Source: Flavobacterium frigoritolerans
Lineage (GTDB): Bacteria > Bacteroidota > Bacteroidia > Flavobacteriales > Flavobacteriaceae
Direction of reading: 5' to 3'
Assembly (NCBI RefSeq): GCF_025847275.1
Contig: NZ_JAOZEV010000001.1
Coordinates: 372,001 to 436,000 of the forward strand
DNA: 64,000 nt
A program made the translations under genes and the position numbers. Positions 9,588-18,382 of this stretch are shown one piece after another; positions within the stretch are counted from its first letter, which is position 1, and each line of letters opens with the position of its first letter. The notes below the pieces were generated by a model that was not told the DNA's origin, made no database searches, and was given only the letters and a program-made list of their open reading frames with translations.

Positions 9588-10286
9588 ATGAAAAAGAAAC
9601 TGGTAGTTTTAACTGGTGCAGGAATTAGTGCCGAAAGTGGCATTAAAACCTTTCGTGATAGTGATGGTCTTTGGGAAGGTCACAATGTAATGGATGTAGC
9701 AACTCCAGAAGGTTGGTACAAAAATCCCGAATTGGTTCTTGATTTTTACAATCAAAGACGCAAGCAACTAAAAGAAGTAGTACCCAATTTAGGACACACT
9801 ATTTTGGCTGAACTCGAAAAAGATTTCGATGTACATATCATAACCCAAAATGTCGATGATTTGCATGAACGCGCCGGAAGCACCAAGATTTTACACTTGC
9901 ATGGTGAGTTACTAAAAGTAAGAAGTTCCCAAGATTTAAATTATATTTTAGATTGGCATGATGATTTATTTATGAATCATTTAGATAAAAAAGGCAATCA
10001 GCTTCGTCCGCATATTGTTTGGTTTGGCGAAGAAGTTCCTGCCTTAGAAGAAGCAATACAAATTGCAGAGCAAGCCGATTATTTTGCTGTAATAGGAACT
10101 TCCTTGCAAGTATATCCTGCTGCTGGATTAATTTCTTATACTCCTGCAAGTGCACCTCTTTTTTACATTGACCCAAAACCCATTAAAATTCCAAACTTGA
10201 GAAATAAAATTGAAGTTATTCCTGAAATAGCCTCTAAGGGGATGGAAATATTAAAAACAAAACTAGCCGAAATAACGACAAAATAA
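9588..10286 (+). CDS. cobB: NAD-dependent protein deacylase, sirtuin (SIR2/CobB)
   Basis: Sirtuins remove acyl groups from protein lysines using NAD. The NAD-binding motif LTGAGISAESGIKTFR is at residues 8-23, TQNVDDLHERAG at 86-97, and the catalytic His is H105 in HLHGEL. Tyr54 and Arg57 in FYNQRR match the Tyr-X-X-Arg pair of class III sirtuins (SIRT5, CobB), which prefer succinyl or malonyl groups. Unusually the protein has no cysteine at all, so the zinc-binding four-Cys module is absent; the segment 111-140 is short and holds Asp and His instead. At 232 aa it is near full size. The gene stands after a repeat element and 17 bases before the hydroxylase gene. Confidence 0.92.
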   Translation: MKKKLVVLTGAGISAESGIKTFRDSDGLWEGHNVMDVATPEGWYKNPELVLDFYNQRRKQLKEVVPNLGHTILAELEKDFDVHIITQNVDDLHERAGSTKILHLHGELLKVRSSQDLNYILDWHDDLFMNHLDKKGNQLRPHIVWFGEEVPALEEAIQIAEQADYFAVIGTSLQVYPAAGLISYTPASAPLFYIDPKPIKIPNLRNKIEVIPEIASKGMEILKTKLAEITTK

Positions 10287-10303
10287 CAAACAGAAAATCA
10301 TAA

Positions 10304-10996
10304 ATGATAGTACAGAAATGGCTTGAGATATTGTCTCATTATAACCTTTTTACCGTAATAGTTTTTTTTCTTATCGAAAATTTATTACTAATGCTTTTGG
10401 CAATCGGTATTGGCAAAATAATTGACCGTGAAGCCACTAAAATTAAAAAATCAGATATAAAATGGGTCATTAGCACCTTACTATGTAACATGCTTGTGAC
10501 TTTAATAGGCTATAAACTGTATCAATATCAAATTATTAAAATAGACTTTTCTACTTCATTTTTTGCGATAGTATTAGATACGCTGTTATTAATTTTACTA
10601 ATGGATTTTTTTATGTTTTGCTTTCATTATTTAGCACATAAATTAACGTGGTTTCATCCCATTCATCAATTACATCATACCCATATCGACACTAACGTTT
10701 ACAGCTTGTTTGTTCTTAATCCCATCGAAACTTTAGGTTTTGGGACTATATGGCTCATTATAATTTCGATAGTGGAGTTTAATTTCATCAGTATTATACT
10801 ATATTTAATCTTGAATTTATCTTATGGAATAATAGGTCATTTAAACAACGATATTTTTCCGAATTTTTGGAATACCAATGTTGTCACAAAATGGATTTCG
10901 ACCACACAATTCCATTCGAACCATCATAAAAACGAATCCCATAATTTTGGCTTTTATTTTACTATTTGGGACAAAATATTTAAAACAATCATTTAA
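10304..10996 (+). CDS. Sterol desaturase / fatty-acid hydroxylase family membrane protein
   Basis: This 230-aa integral membrane protein has four or five hydrophobic segments (about 15-40, 55-72, 85-107, 140-175). It carries the histidine clusters of the FA_hydroxylase superfamily: HYLAH at 108-112, HPIHQLHH at 118-125, and HSNHH near the C-terminus. These bind a di-iron centre that uses O2 to hydroxylate or desaturate lipids. The lipid substrate is unknown; in Bacteroidota it could be a fatty acid, a sphingolipid or a carotenoid-like molecule. It begins 17 bases after the sirtuin stop, so the two probably share a transcript, though no functional link is evident. Confidence 0.88.
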   Translation: MIVQKWLEILSHYNLFTVIVFFLIENLLLMLLAIGIGKIIDREATKIKKSDIKWVISTLLCNMLVTLIGYKLYQYQIIKIDFSTSFFAIVLDTLLLILLMDFFMFCFHYLAHKLTWFHPIHQLHHTHIDTNVYSLFVLNPIETLGFGTIWLIIISIVEFNFISIILYLILNLSYGIIGHLNNDIFPNFWNTNVVTKWISTTQFHSNHHKNESHNFGFYFTIWDKIFKTII

Positions 10997-11055
10997 AATT
11001 GCAATGTTTAACTATAATAACTCGCAACTAACTTTCAGAAGTTTTAACAATAACT

Positions 11056-11063
11056 TACATTTG
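11056..11063 (+). promoter_or_regulatory. -7 promoter element of purB
   Basis: TACATTTG matches TAnnTTTG and lies 25 bases before the purB ATG. No TTG at the usual spacing is seen. Confidence 0.5.
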
Positions 11064-11088
11064 CATCTTCAAAATTAACAACACAACA

Positions 11089-12435
11089 ATGACTACTTTA
11101 AACGAATTGAATGCCATATCGCCAATTGACGGAAGATATAGAAACAAAACCCTTTCATTAGCTCCTTTTTTCTCTGAAGAAGCGCTGATTAAATACCGGG
11201 TATTGATTGAAGTTGAATACTTTATTGCTTTATGCGAAGTGCCATTGCCACAGCTTGCAAACGTAAATTCAGATCTTTTTGAAAGTTTGCGTAACATTTA
11301 TAAAAACTTCTCTACTGAAGATGCCCTTTGGATAAAAGAAACTGAAAAAGTAACTAACCACGATGTAAAAGCGGTTGAATACTTTATCAAAGATGCTTTT
11401 GAAAAACTAGGCTTATCTGAATACAAAGAGTTTATCCACTTTGGATTAACTTCTCAAGACATTAATAATACAGCTATCCCTCTTTCGACAAAAGAAGCTT
11501 TTGAAAGAGTATATATGCCATCATTAATTACACTTACTGCTAAATTAAAAGAACTAAGTGTAGAATGGAAAGACATTCCTATGCTTGCTCGTACTCACGG
11601 ACAGCCAGCCTCTCCTACTCGCTTAGGTAAAGAAATTGGCGTTTTTGTAGAACGTATCGAGGAGCAAATGCGTTTGTTATTCAATATCCCGTTTGCTGCA
11701 AAATTTGGTGGAGCAACAGGAAACTACAATGCACACCATGTTGCTTACCCGCAAATTGACTGGAAAAAATTTGGTGGTAATTTTGTAGAAAACACGCTAG
11801 GACTACACCATTCTTTCCCAACGACTCAAATAGAACATTATGATCATTTTGCCGCATTTTTTGATGCTTTAAAAAGAATCAACAATATAATAATTGATTT
11901 AGACAGAGATATTTGGACGTATGTTTCAATGGAATATTTCAAACAAAAAATCAAAGCTGGAGAAATTGGTTCATCGGCTATGCCACATAAAGTTAACCCT
12001 ATTGATTTTGAAAATTCTGAAGGGAACTTAGGAATTGCCAATGCAATTTTCGAACATCTTTCGGCTAAACTGCCAATCTCAAGATTACAACGTGATTTAA
12101 CAGATAGTACTGTTTTAAGAAATGTTGGTGTTCCTATTGGTCATACCATTATTGCTTTTGAAGCGACATTAAAAGGATTGAATAAATTACTTTTAAATGA
12201 ATCAAAATTCCATGAAGATTTAGAAAAAAACTGGGCAGTCGTTGCCGAGGCAATTCAAACAATTTTGCGTCGTGAAGCATATCCAAATCCATACGAAGCA
12301 TTAAAAGGTTTAACAAGAACAAATGAAGCGATTGATAAAAACGCTATTCATAGTTTTATTGCAACTCTAGATGTTTCAGAAGAAATCAAAGCAGAGCTGA
12401 TGAAAATTACGCCTAGCAACTTTTTGGGCATCTAA
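11089..12435 (+). CDS. purB: Adenylosuccinate lyase
   Basis: PurB acts twice in purine synthesis, splitting SAICAR and adenylosuccinate with release of fumarate. The fumarase-superfamily signature GSSAMPHKVNPIDFENSEGN is complete near residues 295-314. The N-terminal SPIDGRY and TEKVTNHDVKAVEYF, the FGLTSQDINNTA segment and ARTHGQPASPTRLGKE (catalytic His) are all present. At 448 aa it belongs to the longer E. coli-like group. It has its own -7 element and ends in a strong terminator, so it is a single-gene unit. Confidence 0.97.
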   Translation: MTTLNELNAISPIDGRYRNKTLSLAPFFSEEALIKYRVLIEVEYFIALCEVPLPQLANVNSDLFESLRNIYKNFSTEDALWIKETEKVTNHDVKAVEYFIKDAFEKLGLSEYKEFIHFGLTSQDINNTAIPLSTKEAFERVYMPSLITLTAKLKELSVEWKDIPMLARTHGQPASPTRLGKEIGVFVERIEEQMRLLFNIPFAAKFGGATGNYNAHHVAYPQIDWKKFGGNFVENTLGLHHSFPTTQIEHYDHFAAFFDALKRINNIIIDLDRDIWTYVSMEYFKQKIKAGEIGSSAMPHKVNPIDFENSEGNLGIANAIFEHLSAKLPISRLQRDLTDSTVLRNVGVPIGHTIIAFEATLKGLNKLLLNESKFHEDLEKNWAVVAEAIQTILRREAYPNPYEALKGLTRTNEAIDKNAIHSFIATLDVSEEIKAELMKITPSNFLGI

Positions 12436-12452
12436 AACACTCATTCACAGAT

Positions 12453-12503
12453 AAAAATCTCGTTAATTATAAGTACTTTTACTATAAATAACGAGATTTT
12501 CTT
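12453..12503 (+). terminator. Terminator of purB
   Basis: AAAATCTCGTTA at about 12454-12465 pairs with TAACGAGATTTT at 12489-12500 across an AT-rich loop, followed by a T-rich stretch. Confidence 0.75.
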
Positions 12504-12613
12504 TTATAAAATTATCTTAAATTTTGCGTTTCTAAATACAATTACTTTCATTTTTTTTTAATTTTTGCTAACTTACAACAATTCAAAAAATAAATATATA
12601 AAAGTATACGCCC

Positions 12614-14851
12614 ATGAGTCCAACAGAGACTGTAACAAATGCCACACAACATTTAGAACCATTAATTAGTGACTTAGGATTAATCCTAATGACTGCAGGA
12701 ATTGCTGTGCTAATTTTTAAAAAATTAAAACAGCCTTTGGTTCTTGGCTACTTAATCGCTGGATTTTTAGCAGGAAATCATATTGATTTTTTTCCTTCTG
12801 TAACCGACAATAAAAGTGTAGAAGTTTGGGCTGAGATTGGTGTAATTATTTTACTTTTTAGTTTAGGGCTTGAATTTAGCTTTAAAAAATTAATGAAAGT
12901 TGGAGGTACCGCCTCTATAACTGCAATTACACAAATAATAACAATGGTCGCCTTAGGTTATCTGGTCGGTCAATGGATGGATTGGTCTAAAATGGATAGT
13001 ATCTTTCTAGGTGTAATCTTATCAATCTCCTCCACCACCATTATCCTCAAAACGTTCGATGAATTGGGCGTCAAGGCACAAAAATTTGCTGGTATTGTAA
13101 TTGGTTCCTTAATTGTACAAGATATTGTTGCTATTTTAATGATGGTTTTACTATCGACTATTGCAGTAAGCCAACAATTTTCGGGAAGCGCTCTATTACT
13201 TTCCGTATTAAAATTAGCTTTTTTCCTTACAGCTTGGTTTGTTGGAGGAATCTTCTTTATTCCTACTTTATTAAAAAAAGCCAAACATTTATTAACAGAT
13301 GAAATGTTGCTTATCATTTCACTTGCTTTGTGTTTAATGATGGTGATTTTAGCTTCAAATGTTGGTTTTTCTCCAGCTTTGGGAGCTTTTATTATGGGAT
13401 CTATTATTGCCGAAACTACACAAGCAGAACATATTGAGCATTTAGTAAAACCTGTAAAAGATTTATTTGGCGCTATTTTCTTTGTATCAGTAGGAATGTT
13501 AATCAATCCCGAGATGCTTATCACGCATGCCCTTCCGGTAGCAATTTTAACCCTCGTTACTATTTTTGGTCAATCAATAAGTTCTACTATTGGAGCCTTG
13601 CTCTCTGGACAACCATTAAAACAATCGGTACAAACTGGGATGAGTTTAGCTCAAATTGGGGAGTTCTCATTTATTATAGCCACTTTAGGAATGTCACTTC
13701 ATGTAACAAGTGACTTTTTATACCCTATAGTTGTTGCAGTATCAGCTGTAACCACATTTACAACTCCATTTATGGTTAAATTTGCTGGTCCGTTCTCCGA
13801 TTACTTAGAACGAAAACTACCCCGCAAATGGATCAAAAACATCAACCGTTACAGTCTTAACGCACAAGCCATAAAATCTGTTAGTACATGGCAAATTGTA
13901 TTACGCTCTTACATCACTCAAATTGTAATACACACAATAATCATAACTGCAGTTATTTTGCTCTCTTCTAAATATGTAGCCCCATTAGTTGAGGATACAC
14001 GATTTGGAAATACAATTGCTGCACTTATAACCCTTATAGTTATTGCTCCATTTTTGTGGGCTCTTTCGTTAAGACGTGTTGCAGTAAAAGAAGTTGAGCT
14101 TTTATGGGAAGAAAGAAAATACCGTGGCCCGATTATGATGATGATCTTAATACGAATCGGGTTAGGATTATTTTACGTAGGGTTCCTATTGAATATCTTC
14201 TTCTCGCCTTTAGTTGCTTTTGTTGCTTTAGTTATTGCCGTTGCTGCATATCAATTTTTCCCTAAAAAACTAAACGAACAATACCACAGAATAGAGAGTC
14301 ATTTCCTTAAAAACCTTAATGATCGTGAAACAACTAAAATAGATAGAAAATACGCCAACTTAACTCCTTGGGATGGCCACATGTCGATATTTGAAATTGC
14401 CAAAGAATCTAATCTTGCTGGTAAAACACTGGAAGAATTAAAAATTAGAGAAGAATTAGGAATCAATATCGCTTTTATAAGACGAGGTGATATTACCATA
14501 CAAATTCCAACCAAAACAGAACGTTTATTCCCTGGAGATGAAATATGCGTTATTGGTACAGATGCACAAGTAAATGAGTTTACAAATTATCTAACCAAAA
14601 ATGAAATTGAAATACCACAAGCTGTTGAAGAATCAGAGATTGTTTTAAATCAATTAGAACTATCTGATGATGAATTTGCTAAAAAAACCATTAGTGAATT
14701 CAGACATAAAACAAATGCTTTAGTAGTTGGAATTGAAAGAAACGGTAAACGAATCCTGAATCCTGAATCGCAACTAATTTTGGAAAAAGATGATATCATT
14801 TGGGTTGTTGGAGACAAAAAACGAATGAAACAATTTGGAAAAAAAGTATAG
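12614..14851 (+). CDS. CPA2-family cation:proton antiporter with C-terminal RCK domains
   Basis: This 745-aa protein moves K+ or Na+ against H+ across the inner membrane. Residues 15-385 contain the Na/H exchanger fold: PLVLGYLIAGFLAGNH early, IILLFSLGLEFSFKKL, then SSTTIILKTFDELGVK, QDIVAILMM and SPALGAFIMGSIIAET. A second block of hydrophobic segments follows (about 435-555). The C-terminal third has two TrkA-C (RCK_C) domains at about 590-665 and 690-745 but no obvious Rossmann TrkA-N domain between, unlike KefB/KefC. This matches the 'monovalent cation:proton antiporter-2' group of Bacteroidota. It is a single gene between two terminators. Confidence 0.9.
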   Translation: MSPTETVTNATQHLEPLISDLGLILMTAGIAVLIFKKLKQPLVLGYLIAGFLAGNHIDFFPSVTDNKSVEVWAEIGVIILLFSLGLEFSFKKLMKVGGTASITAITQIITMVALGYLVGQWMDWSKMDSIFLGVILSISSTTIILKTFDELGVKAQKFAGIVIGSLIVQDIVAILMMVLLSTIAVSQQFSGSALLLSVLKLAFFLTAWFVGGIFFIPTLLKKAKHLLTDEMLLIISLALCLMMVILASNVGFSPALGAFIMGSIIAETTQAEHIEHLVKPVKDLFGAIFFVSVGMLINPEMLITHALPVAILTLVTIFGQSISSTIGALLSGQPLKQSVQTGMSLAQIGEFSFIIATLGMSLHVTSDFLYPIVVAVSAVTTFTTPFMVKFAGPFSDYLERKLPRKWIKNINRYSLNAQAIKSVSTWQIVLRSYITQIVIHTIIITAVILLSSKYVAPLVEDTRFGNTIAALITLIVIAPFLWALSLRRVAVKEVELLWEERKYRGPIMMMILIRIGLGLFYVGFLLNIFFSPLVAFVALVIAVAAYQFFPKKLNEQYHRIESHFLKNLNDRETTKIDRKYANLTPWDGHMSIFEIAKESNLAGKTLEELKIREELGINIAFIRRGDITIQIPTKTERLFPGDEICVIGTDAQVNEFTNYLTKNEIEIPQAVEESEIVLNQLELSDDEFAKKTISEFRHKTNALVVGIERNGKRILNPESQLILEKDDIIWVVGDKKRMKQFGKKV

Positions 14852-14852
14852 C

Positions 14853-14889
14853 ACAAAAAAAAGGTATAATGAAAATTATACCTTTTTTT
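14853..14889. terminator. Bidirectional terminator between the antiporter and peroxiredoxin genes
   Basis: AAAAAAAGGTATAAT pairs with ATTATACCTTTTTTT around a four-base GAAA loop. The A and T flanks let it work on both strands for the convergent genes. Confidence 0.85.
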
Positions 14890-14905
14890 ATTACAATATT
14901 TAAAC

Positions 14906-15544
14906 CTATTTATTAGGCTGAGGAGTCATCCTCAAATAAGGTTTTATAGGATTATGTCCTTTTGGAAACTTAGCCGCAATATCACTATCTGGAATCGATG
15001 GAGATATAACCACATCGTCACCGTCTTTCCAGTTTGCTGGTGTTGCTACACTGTAATTTGCTGTTAATTGCAGACTATCAATTACACGAAGCAATTCGTC
15101 AAAATTTCTTCCTGTAGATGCTGGATAAGTCAATGTTAGTTTTATCTTTTTATCGTTTCCAATAATAAAAACCGAACGTACAGTAAATTTATCACTTGCA
15201 TTTGGATGTAGCATATCATATAAATTTGCCACTTTTTTATCTTCGTCAGCAATAATAGGATAATTTACAGTTGTATTTTGAGTCTCGTTAATATCTTTAA
15301 TCCATTCCAAATGCGATTCTAAACCATCTACACTTAGAGCGATAACTTTTGTATTTCTTTTTACAAATTCTGGGTAATAGTTAGCCACAGTTCCTAACTC
15401 TGTTGTACAAACAGGAGTAAAATCTGAGGGGTGAGAAAATAACACTCCCCAAGAATCTCCTAACCATTCATGAAATTTTATTGGGCCTTGAGTTGTATCT
15501 GCTTCAAAATCTGGAGCTATATCTCCTAATCGTAGTGTTGCCAT
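14906..15544 (-). CDS. 1-Cys peroxiredoxin, Prx6 type
   Basis: Peroxiredoxins reduce H2O2 and organic peroxides. The active-site motif SHPSDFTPVCTTELG places the peroxidatic Cys at residue 46, and Arg in the RSVFIIG segment (about 138) completes the site. There is no other Cys in the 212 aa, so this is a true 1-Cys enzyme of the Prx6 group, and its reductant must be a separate thiol. The C-terminal extension (PANWKDGDDVVISPS...) is the usual dimer-forming tail. It is cytoplasmic. It sits upstream of nothing co-directional, so it is probably a single-gene unit ending in the shared terminator. Confidence 0.94.
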   Translation of the reverse strand: MATLRLGDIAPDFEADTTQGPIKFHEWLGDSWGVLFSHPSDFTPVCTTELGTVANYYPEFVKRNTKVIALSVDGLESHLEWIKDINETQNTTVNYPIIADEDKKVANLYDMLHPNASDKFTVRSVFIIGNDKKIKLTLTYPASTGRNFDELLRVIDSLQLTANYSVATPANWKDGDDVVISPSIPDSDIAAKFPKGHNPIKPYLRMTPQPNK

Positions 15545-15643
15545 GAGTATTTATTTAAAATTTTATTTAAAAATAAGTAAAAAAAGCACAAGGAAAACAT
15601 CGACCACTATAAAAAAATCACAAAGTTGATAGACTTGATAGAA

Positions 15644-16861
15644 TTATGCTTGCTTTTTAATATTAGGTAAGAAATAAGTAAGAACTCCTATTAAAGGTAA
15701 GTATGAACTTATTTTAAAAACATACTCAATAGTTGTTTGATCTGCAACATAACCTAAAATTGCCGAACCTAAACCTCCCATTCCGAAAGCAAATCCGAAA
15801 AACAATCCCGAAATCATTCCAACTTTACCAGGTTTTAATTCTTGTGCAAAAACCAAAATAGCCGAAAATGCAGAAGCAATTACGATTCCAATTATTACAG
15901 ATAAGATTCCTGTCCAAAACAAGTTAGCATAAGGTAGTAATAATGTAAAAGGCGCAGCTCCTAGTATTGATATCCAAATGATATACTTTCGTCCAAAACG
16001 GTCGCCTAATGGCCCTCCTATTAATGTTCCTGCTGCAACAGACGCCAAGAAAACAAATAAATAAAATTGAGAATCCTGAATGCTCATTCCGAATTTGTCT
16101 ATTAAATAAAAAGTAAAATAACTAGACATACTTGCCATATAGAAAAACTTAGAAAAAATAAGGAATAACAAGACGATAATCGAAATGGTTATCTTTTTAT
16201 TTGATAATGGAACTGTCGTTTCTTCTATATCTATTTTTTTGGCAGCACGCAAGTTCATATGATTTTCATACCAAACAGCAATTCTTGACAAAATGATAAT
16301 GCCCAATATTCCAGCAATAACAAACCAAATTACGTGGAATTGTCCATAAGGAGCAACTACTAAAGCTACTAACAATGGCCCTATCGCACTACCTGCATTT
16401 CCACCTAATTGAAAAATAGACTGCGCTAAACCGCGCTTTCCTCCTGAACCTAAAAAGGCAACTCTGGAAGCTTCTGGATGAAATATAGAAGATCCAATAC
16501 CTACTAATCCTACTGAGACTAATAACATCCAAAATGTGCTTGATATCGATAATAGACACAATCCCGAAATAGTAAATATCATACCAATCACTAATGAATA
16601 TGGCATTGGTTTTTTATCAGTATAAAGCCCCACAAAAGGCTGCAATAAAGAAGCTGTAAGCTGGAAAACAAAAGTGATTAATCCGACTTGGGTAAAGTTT
16701 AATTTGAAGTTATCCTTTAATATAGGATAAGTAGCAGGGATTACTGCTTGCATTAAATCATTAAGTAAATGAGCAAATGCTATTGAGAATAATACGGAAT
16801 AAACTGTTTTTTGAACTAAAACCGAACTATCGATTGTAGCTGAATTACTTGACGAACTCAT
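15644..16861 (-). CDS. fsr: MFS transporter of the fosmidomycin-resistance (Fsr) type
   Basis: The 405-aa protein has 12 hydrophobic segments with the major-facilitator layout. The stretches AHLLNDLMQAVIPATYPIL, FVGLYTDKKP, GIGSSIFHPEASRVAF and GLAQSIFQLGGNAGSAIGP are typical of the Fsr family, which in E. coli exports fosmidomycin and similar drugs. The second half has the repeat GPLGDRFGRKY. It begins 33 bases after the upstream AEC gene ends, so the two exporters are probably one transcription unit. Substrate specificity is inferred from family only. Confidence 0.87.
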   Translation of the reverse strand: MSSSSNSATIDSSVLVQKTVYSVLFSIAFAHLLNDLMQAVIPATYPILKDNFKLNFTQVGLITFVFQLTASLLQPFVGLYTDKKPMPYSLVIGMIFTISGLCLLSISSTFWMLLVSVGLVGIGSSIFHPEASRVAFLGSGGKRGLAQSIFQLGGNAGSAIGPLLVALVVAPYGQFHVIWFVIAGILGIIILSRIAVWYENHMNLRAAKKIDIEETTVPLSNKKITISIIVLLFLIFSKFFYMASMSSYFTFYLIDKFGMSIQDSQFYLFVFLASVAAGTLIGGPLGDRFGRKYIIWISILGAAPFTLLLPYANLFWTGILSVIIGIVIASAFSAILVFAQELKPGKVGMISGLFFGFAFGMGGLGSAILGYVADQTTIEYVFKISSYLPLIGVLTYFLPNIKKQA

Positions 16862-16893
16862 AATAAAATTGAACTAAAAAATTAATATATAAA

Positions 16894-17805
16894 CTAAATA
16901 AAATTCATAATAAAATACCAAACTGCAAGTGTAACAAACGAAATAGGAATTCCAAAACCAATCATCATACTACTCAATCTGGGCTTTAAACCATATGTCG
17001 AAGCTAAAATGCTTCCTGTAATCATAGGTGCCATAGCCATTTCCATAATTGTGACCTTAATTACCGATGAATTTTGTTTTAAAATAAAAACGTACAATAT
17101 CAAAAATAATAATGGCGTGATGATAAGCTTAAAGAATAACCCTAAGGTCAAAAACTTCCAATGTCTGCTATTCTTTTCAAAACGAAGTTGCAATCCCACA
17201 GAAAGTAATGCAAGCGGCGTAACCAAACTGCCTAACTTTTGAAACCCAACCTGAAGGTTCTCATCAAAATCATAATTAAAAACATTCATAAAACAGGCTA
17301 CAACAAAGGTAATAAAAGGTGGGAAAGTCAATATCTTCTTTGCAATTGCGAATGAATTAGGACTTCCTTTGGAATAAAATGCCGCTACAAAAACACCCAA
17401 AGTCGAAATTACCACGAAAGAACCTGGCTGATCAACCAAAATAGCCGTTTCTAACCCTGATTTCCCATATAAAGCCTCTATTATAGGATAACCAAGAAAT
17501 GAGGTATTACTTAATCCAGCTGTGAGAATCAAGCATCCTATTAGTTTATTTGACCATCCATACTTTTTTCCTAAAATCGAAAAAAGAAGAAATGCGACTA
17601 TAAAAGCAATCCATGCTGCTCCAATAGGAAATAGCAATTCGGTGCTCCATTTTATTTTTGGAATAAAAAACAATGCCAAGGCAGGAAGACATAAATAAAT
17701 CACAATTTTGTTTAATGTCTTATAGATATGTATAGGGAAACCCTTGATATTTTGCAATATAAGCCCTGCAGTAATAAAAACGAAAATTAGAATAAAGTTG
17801 GTCAT
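16894..17805 (-). CDS. AEC (auxin efflux carrier) family transporter
   Basis: The protein has about ten hydrophobic helices in two halves, with the AEC-typical early Pro (ICLPALALFFIP region, near 35-45) and the second-half motif TPLALLSVGLQLRF followed by MAPMITGSILASTYG. The family exports organic acids, amino acids or similar small anions; bacterial substrates are mostly unknown. An in-frame ATG exists at 17829, but I prefer the ATG at 17803-17805 (MTNFILIF), because helix 1 of the family starts there and the extra residues add a basic-hydrophobic overhang. The fsr-type MFS gene follows 33 bases downstream. Confidence 0.85.
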   Translation of the reverse strand: MTNFILIFVFITAGLILQNIKGFPIHIYKTLNKIVIYLCLPALALFFIPKIKWSTELLFPIGAAWIAFIVAFLLFSILGKKYGWSNKLIGCLILTAGLSNTSFLGYPIIEALYGKSGLETAILVDQPGSFVVISTLGVFVAAFYSKGSPNSFAIAKKILTFPPFITFVVACFMNVFNYDFDENLQVGFQKLGSLVTPLALLSVGLQLRFEKNSRHWKFLTLGLFFKLIITPLLFLILYVFILKQNSSVIKVTIMEMAMAPMITGSILASTYGLKPRLSSMMIGFGIPISFVTLAVWYFIMNFI

Positions 17806-17870
17806 CTTTGAAAAAAACAAAAATAGCACTTAAAATCTTCTTAAATAACTTAATTTTAAAGTAAATTATT

Positions 17871-17900
17871 TTGTCAGTTCAATATAAACCTATAAATTTG
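17871..17900 (+). promoter_or_regulatory. Promoter of the rrf2 gene
   Basis: TTG at 17871-17873 and TAAATTTG at 17893-17900 are 19 bases apart, an exact fit to the flavobacterial consensus. The ATG lies 19 bases after the -7 element, and a dyad operator overlaps the expected start of transcription. Confidence 0.8.
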
Positions 17901-17917
17901 TAACATATTTTATTACA
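17899..17917 (+). promoter_or_regulatory. Probable Rrf2 operator 1 (autoregulatory)
   Basis: TGTAACATATTTTATTACA is a dyad (TGTAA...TTACA) overlapping the end of the -7 element and the transcription start. Nearly the same 19 bases occur before the next gene, differing only at positions 9 and 19. Position and repetition point to a repressor site for the adjacent Rrf2 protein; this is an inference. Confidence 0.65.
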
Positions 17918-17919
17918 GT

Positions 17920-18327
17920 ATGATTTCAGGTAAGTTTGCCATAACAACACATATTCTTACGTTACTTTCTAAATTTCCGAATGATTATCTATCATCGGAA
18001 TACATTGCGGGTAGCATTAATTTGAATCCTGTTTTGGTACGAAAAGAAATTTCGAACCTGAAAAAAAATCATGTTGTAGAGAGTAAGGAAGGTAAAAATG
18101 GAGGTACACGATTATTAAAACCTGCTTCCGAAATTACTTTACTTGATATTTTTAAAATGACTTTTGATACTGTAAATCTTGGTTACGCTAAAAATCAACC
18201 TAATCCAGATTGCCCTGTTGGAAAGAAAATAAACGAAAATCTAGACTTATTATATGCTGATATAAACGAAAAAATAAATGCGCAATTAAGCACAGTTACA
18301 TTAGAAAATTTCTCAAATCAGTTCTAA
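17920..18327 (+). CDS. Rrf2 family transcriptional regulator
   Basis: The 135-aa protein has the Rrf2 winged helix: ITTHILTLLSKFPNDYLSSEYIAGSINLNPVLVRKEISNL covers the recognition helices, and GKNGGTRLLKPASEITLLDIF the wing. Rrf2 proteins with three Cys bind Fe-S clusters (IscR, NsrR), but this one has only one, in PNPDCPVGK at about residue 102, so it more likely belongs to the YwnA/SaiR branch, which senses without a cluster or through one thiol. It is followed 55 bases on by an NAD(P)-binding protein, the same pairing as Bacillus ywnA-ywnB. Twin operators suggest it represses both itself and that gene. Confidence 0.88.
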   Translation: MISGKFAITTHILTLLSKFPNDYLSSEYIAGSINLNPVLVRKEISNLKKNHVVESKEGKNGGTRLLKPASEITLLDIFKMTFDTVNLGYAKNQPNPDCPVGKKINENLDLLYADINEKINAQLSTVTLENFSNQF

Positions 18328-18347
18328 TCTATTTTTTTACACCAAAC

Positions 18348-18366
18348 TGTAACATTTTTTATTACT
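18348..18366 (+). promoter_or_regulatory. Probable Rrf2 operator 2
   Basis: TGTAACATTTTTTATTACT matches operator 1 at 17 of 19 positions and ends 17 bases before the ATG of the NAD(P)-binding protein gene. The spacing to the start codon is nearly that of operator 1 (2 bases versus 16), so both would block early transcription. Confidence 0.6.
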
Positions 18367-18382
18367 AATTAAATTATATATT

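Noticed and set aside
12970..13524. A 184-codon minus-strand open frame inside the antiporter gene
   Set aside because: It lies opposite strongly conserved transmembrane helices of the antiporter; its composition is that of an antisense shadow and it has no promoter or homology that I can see.
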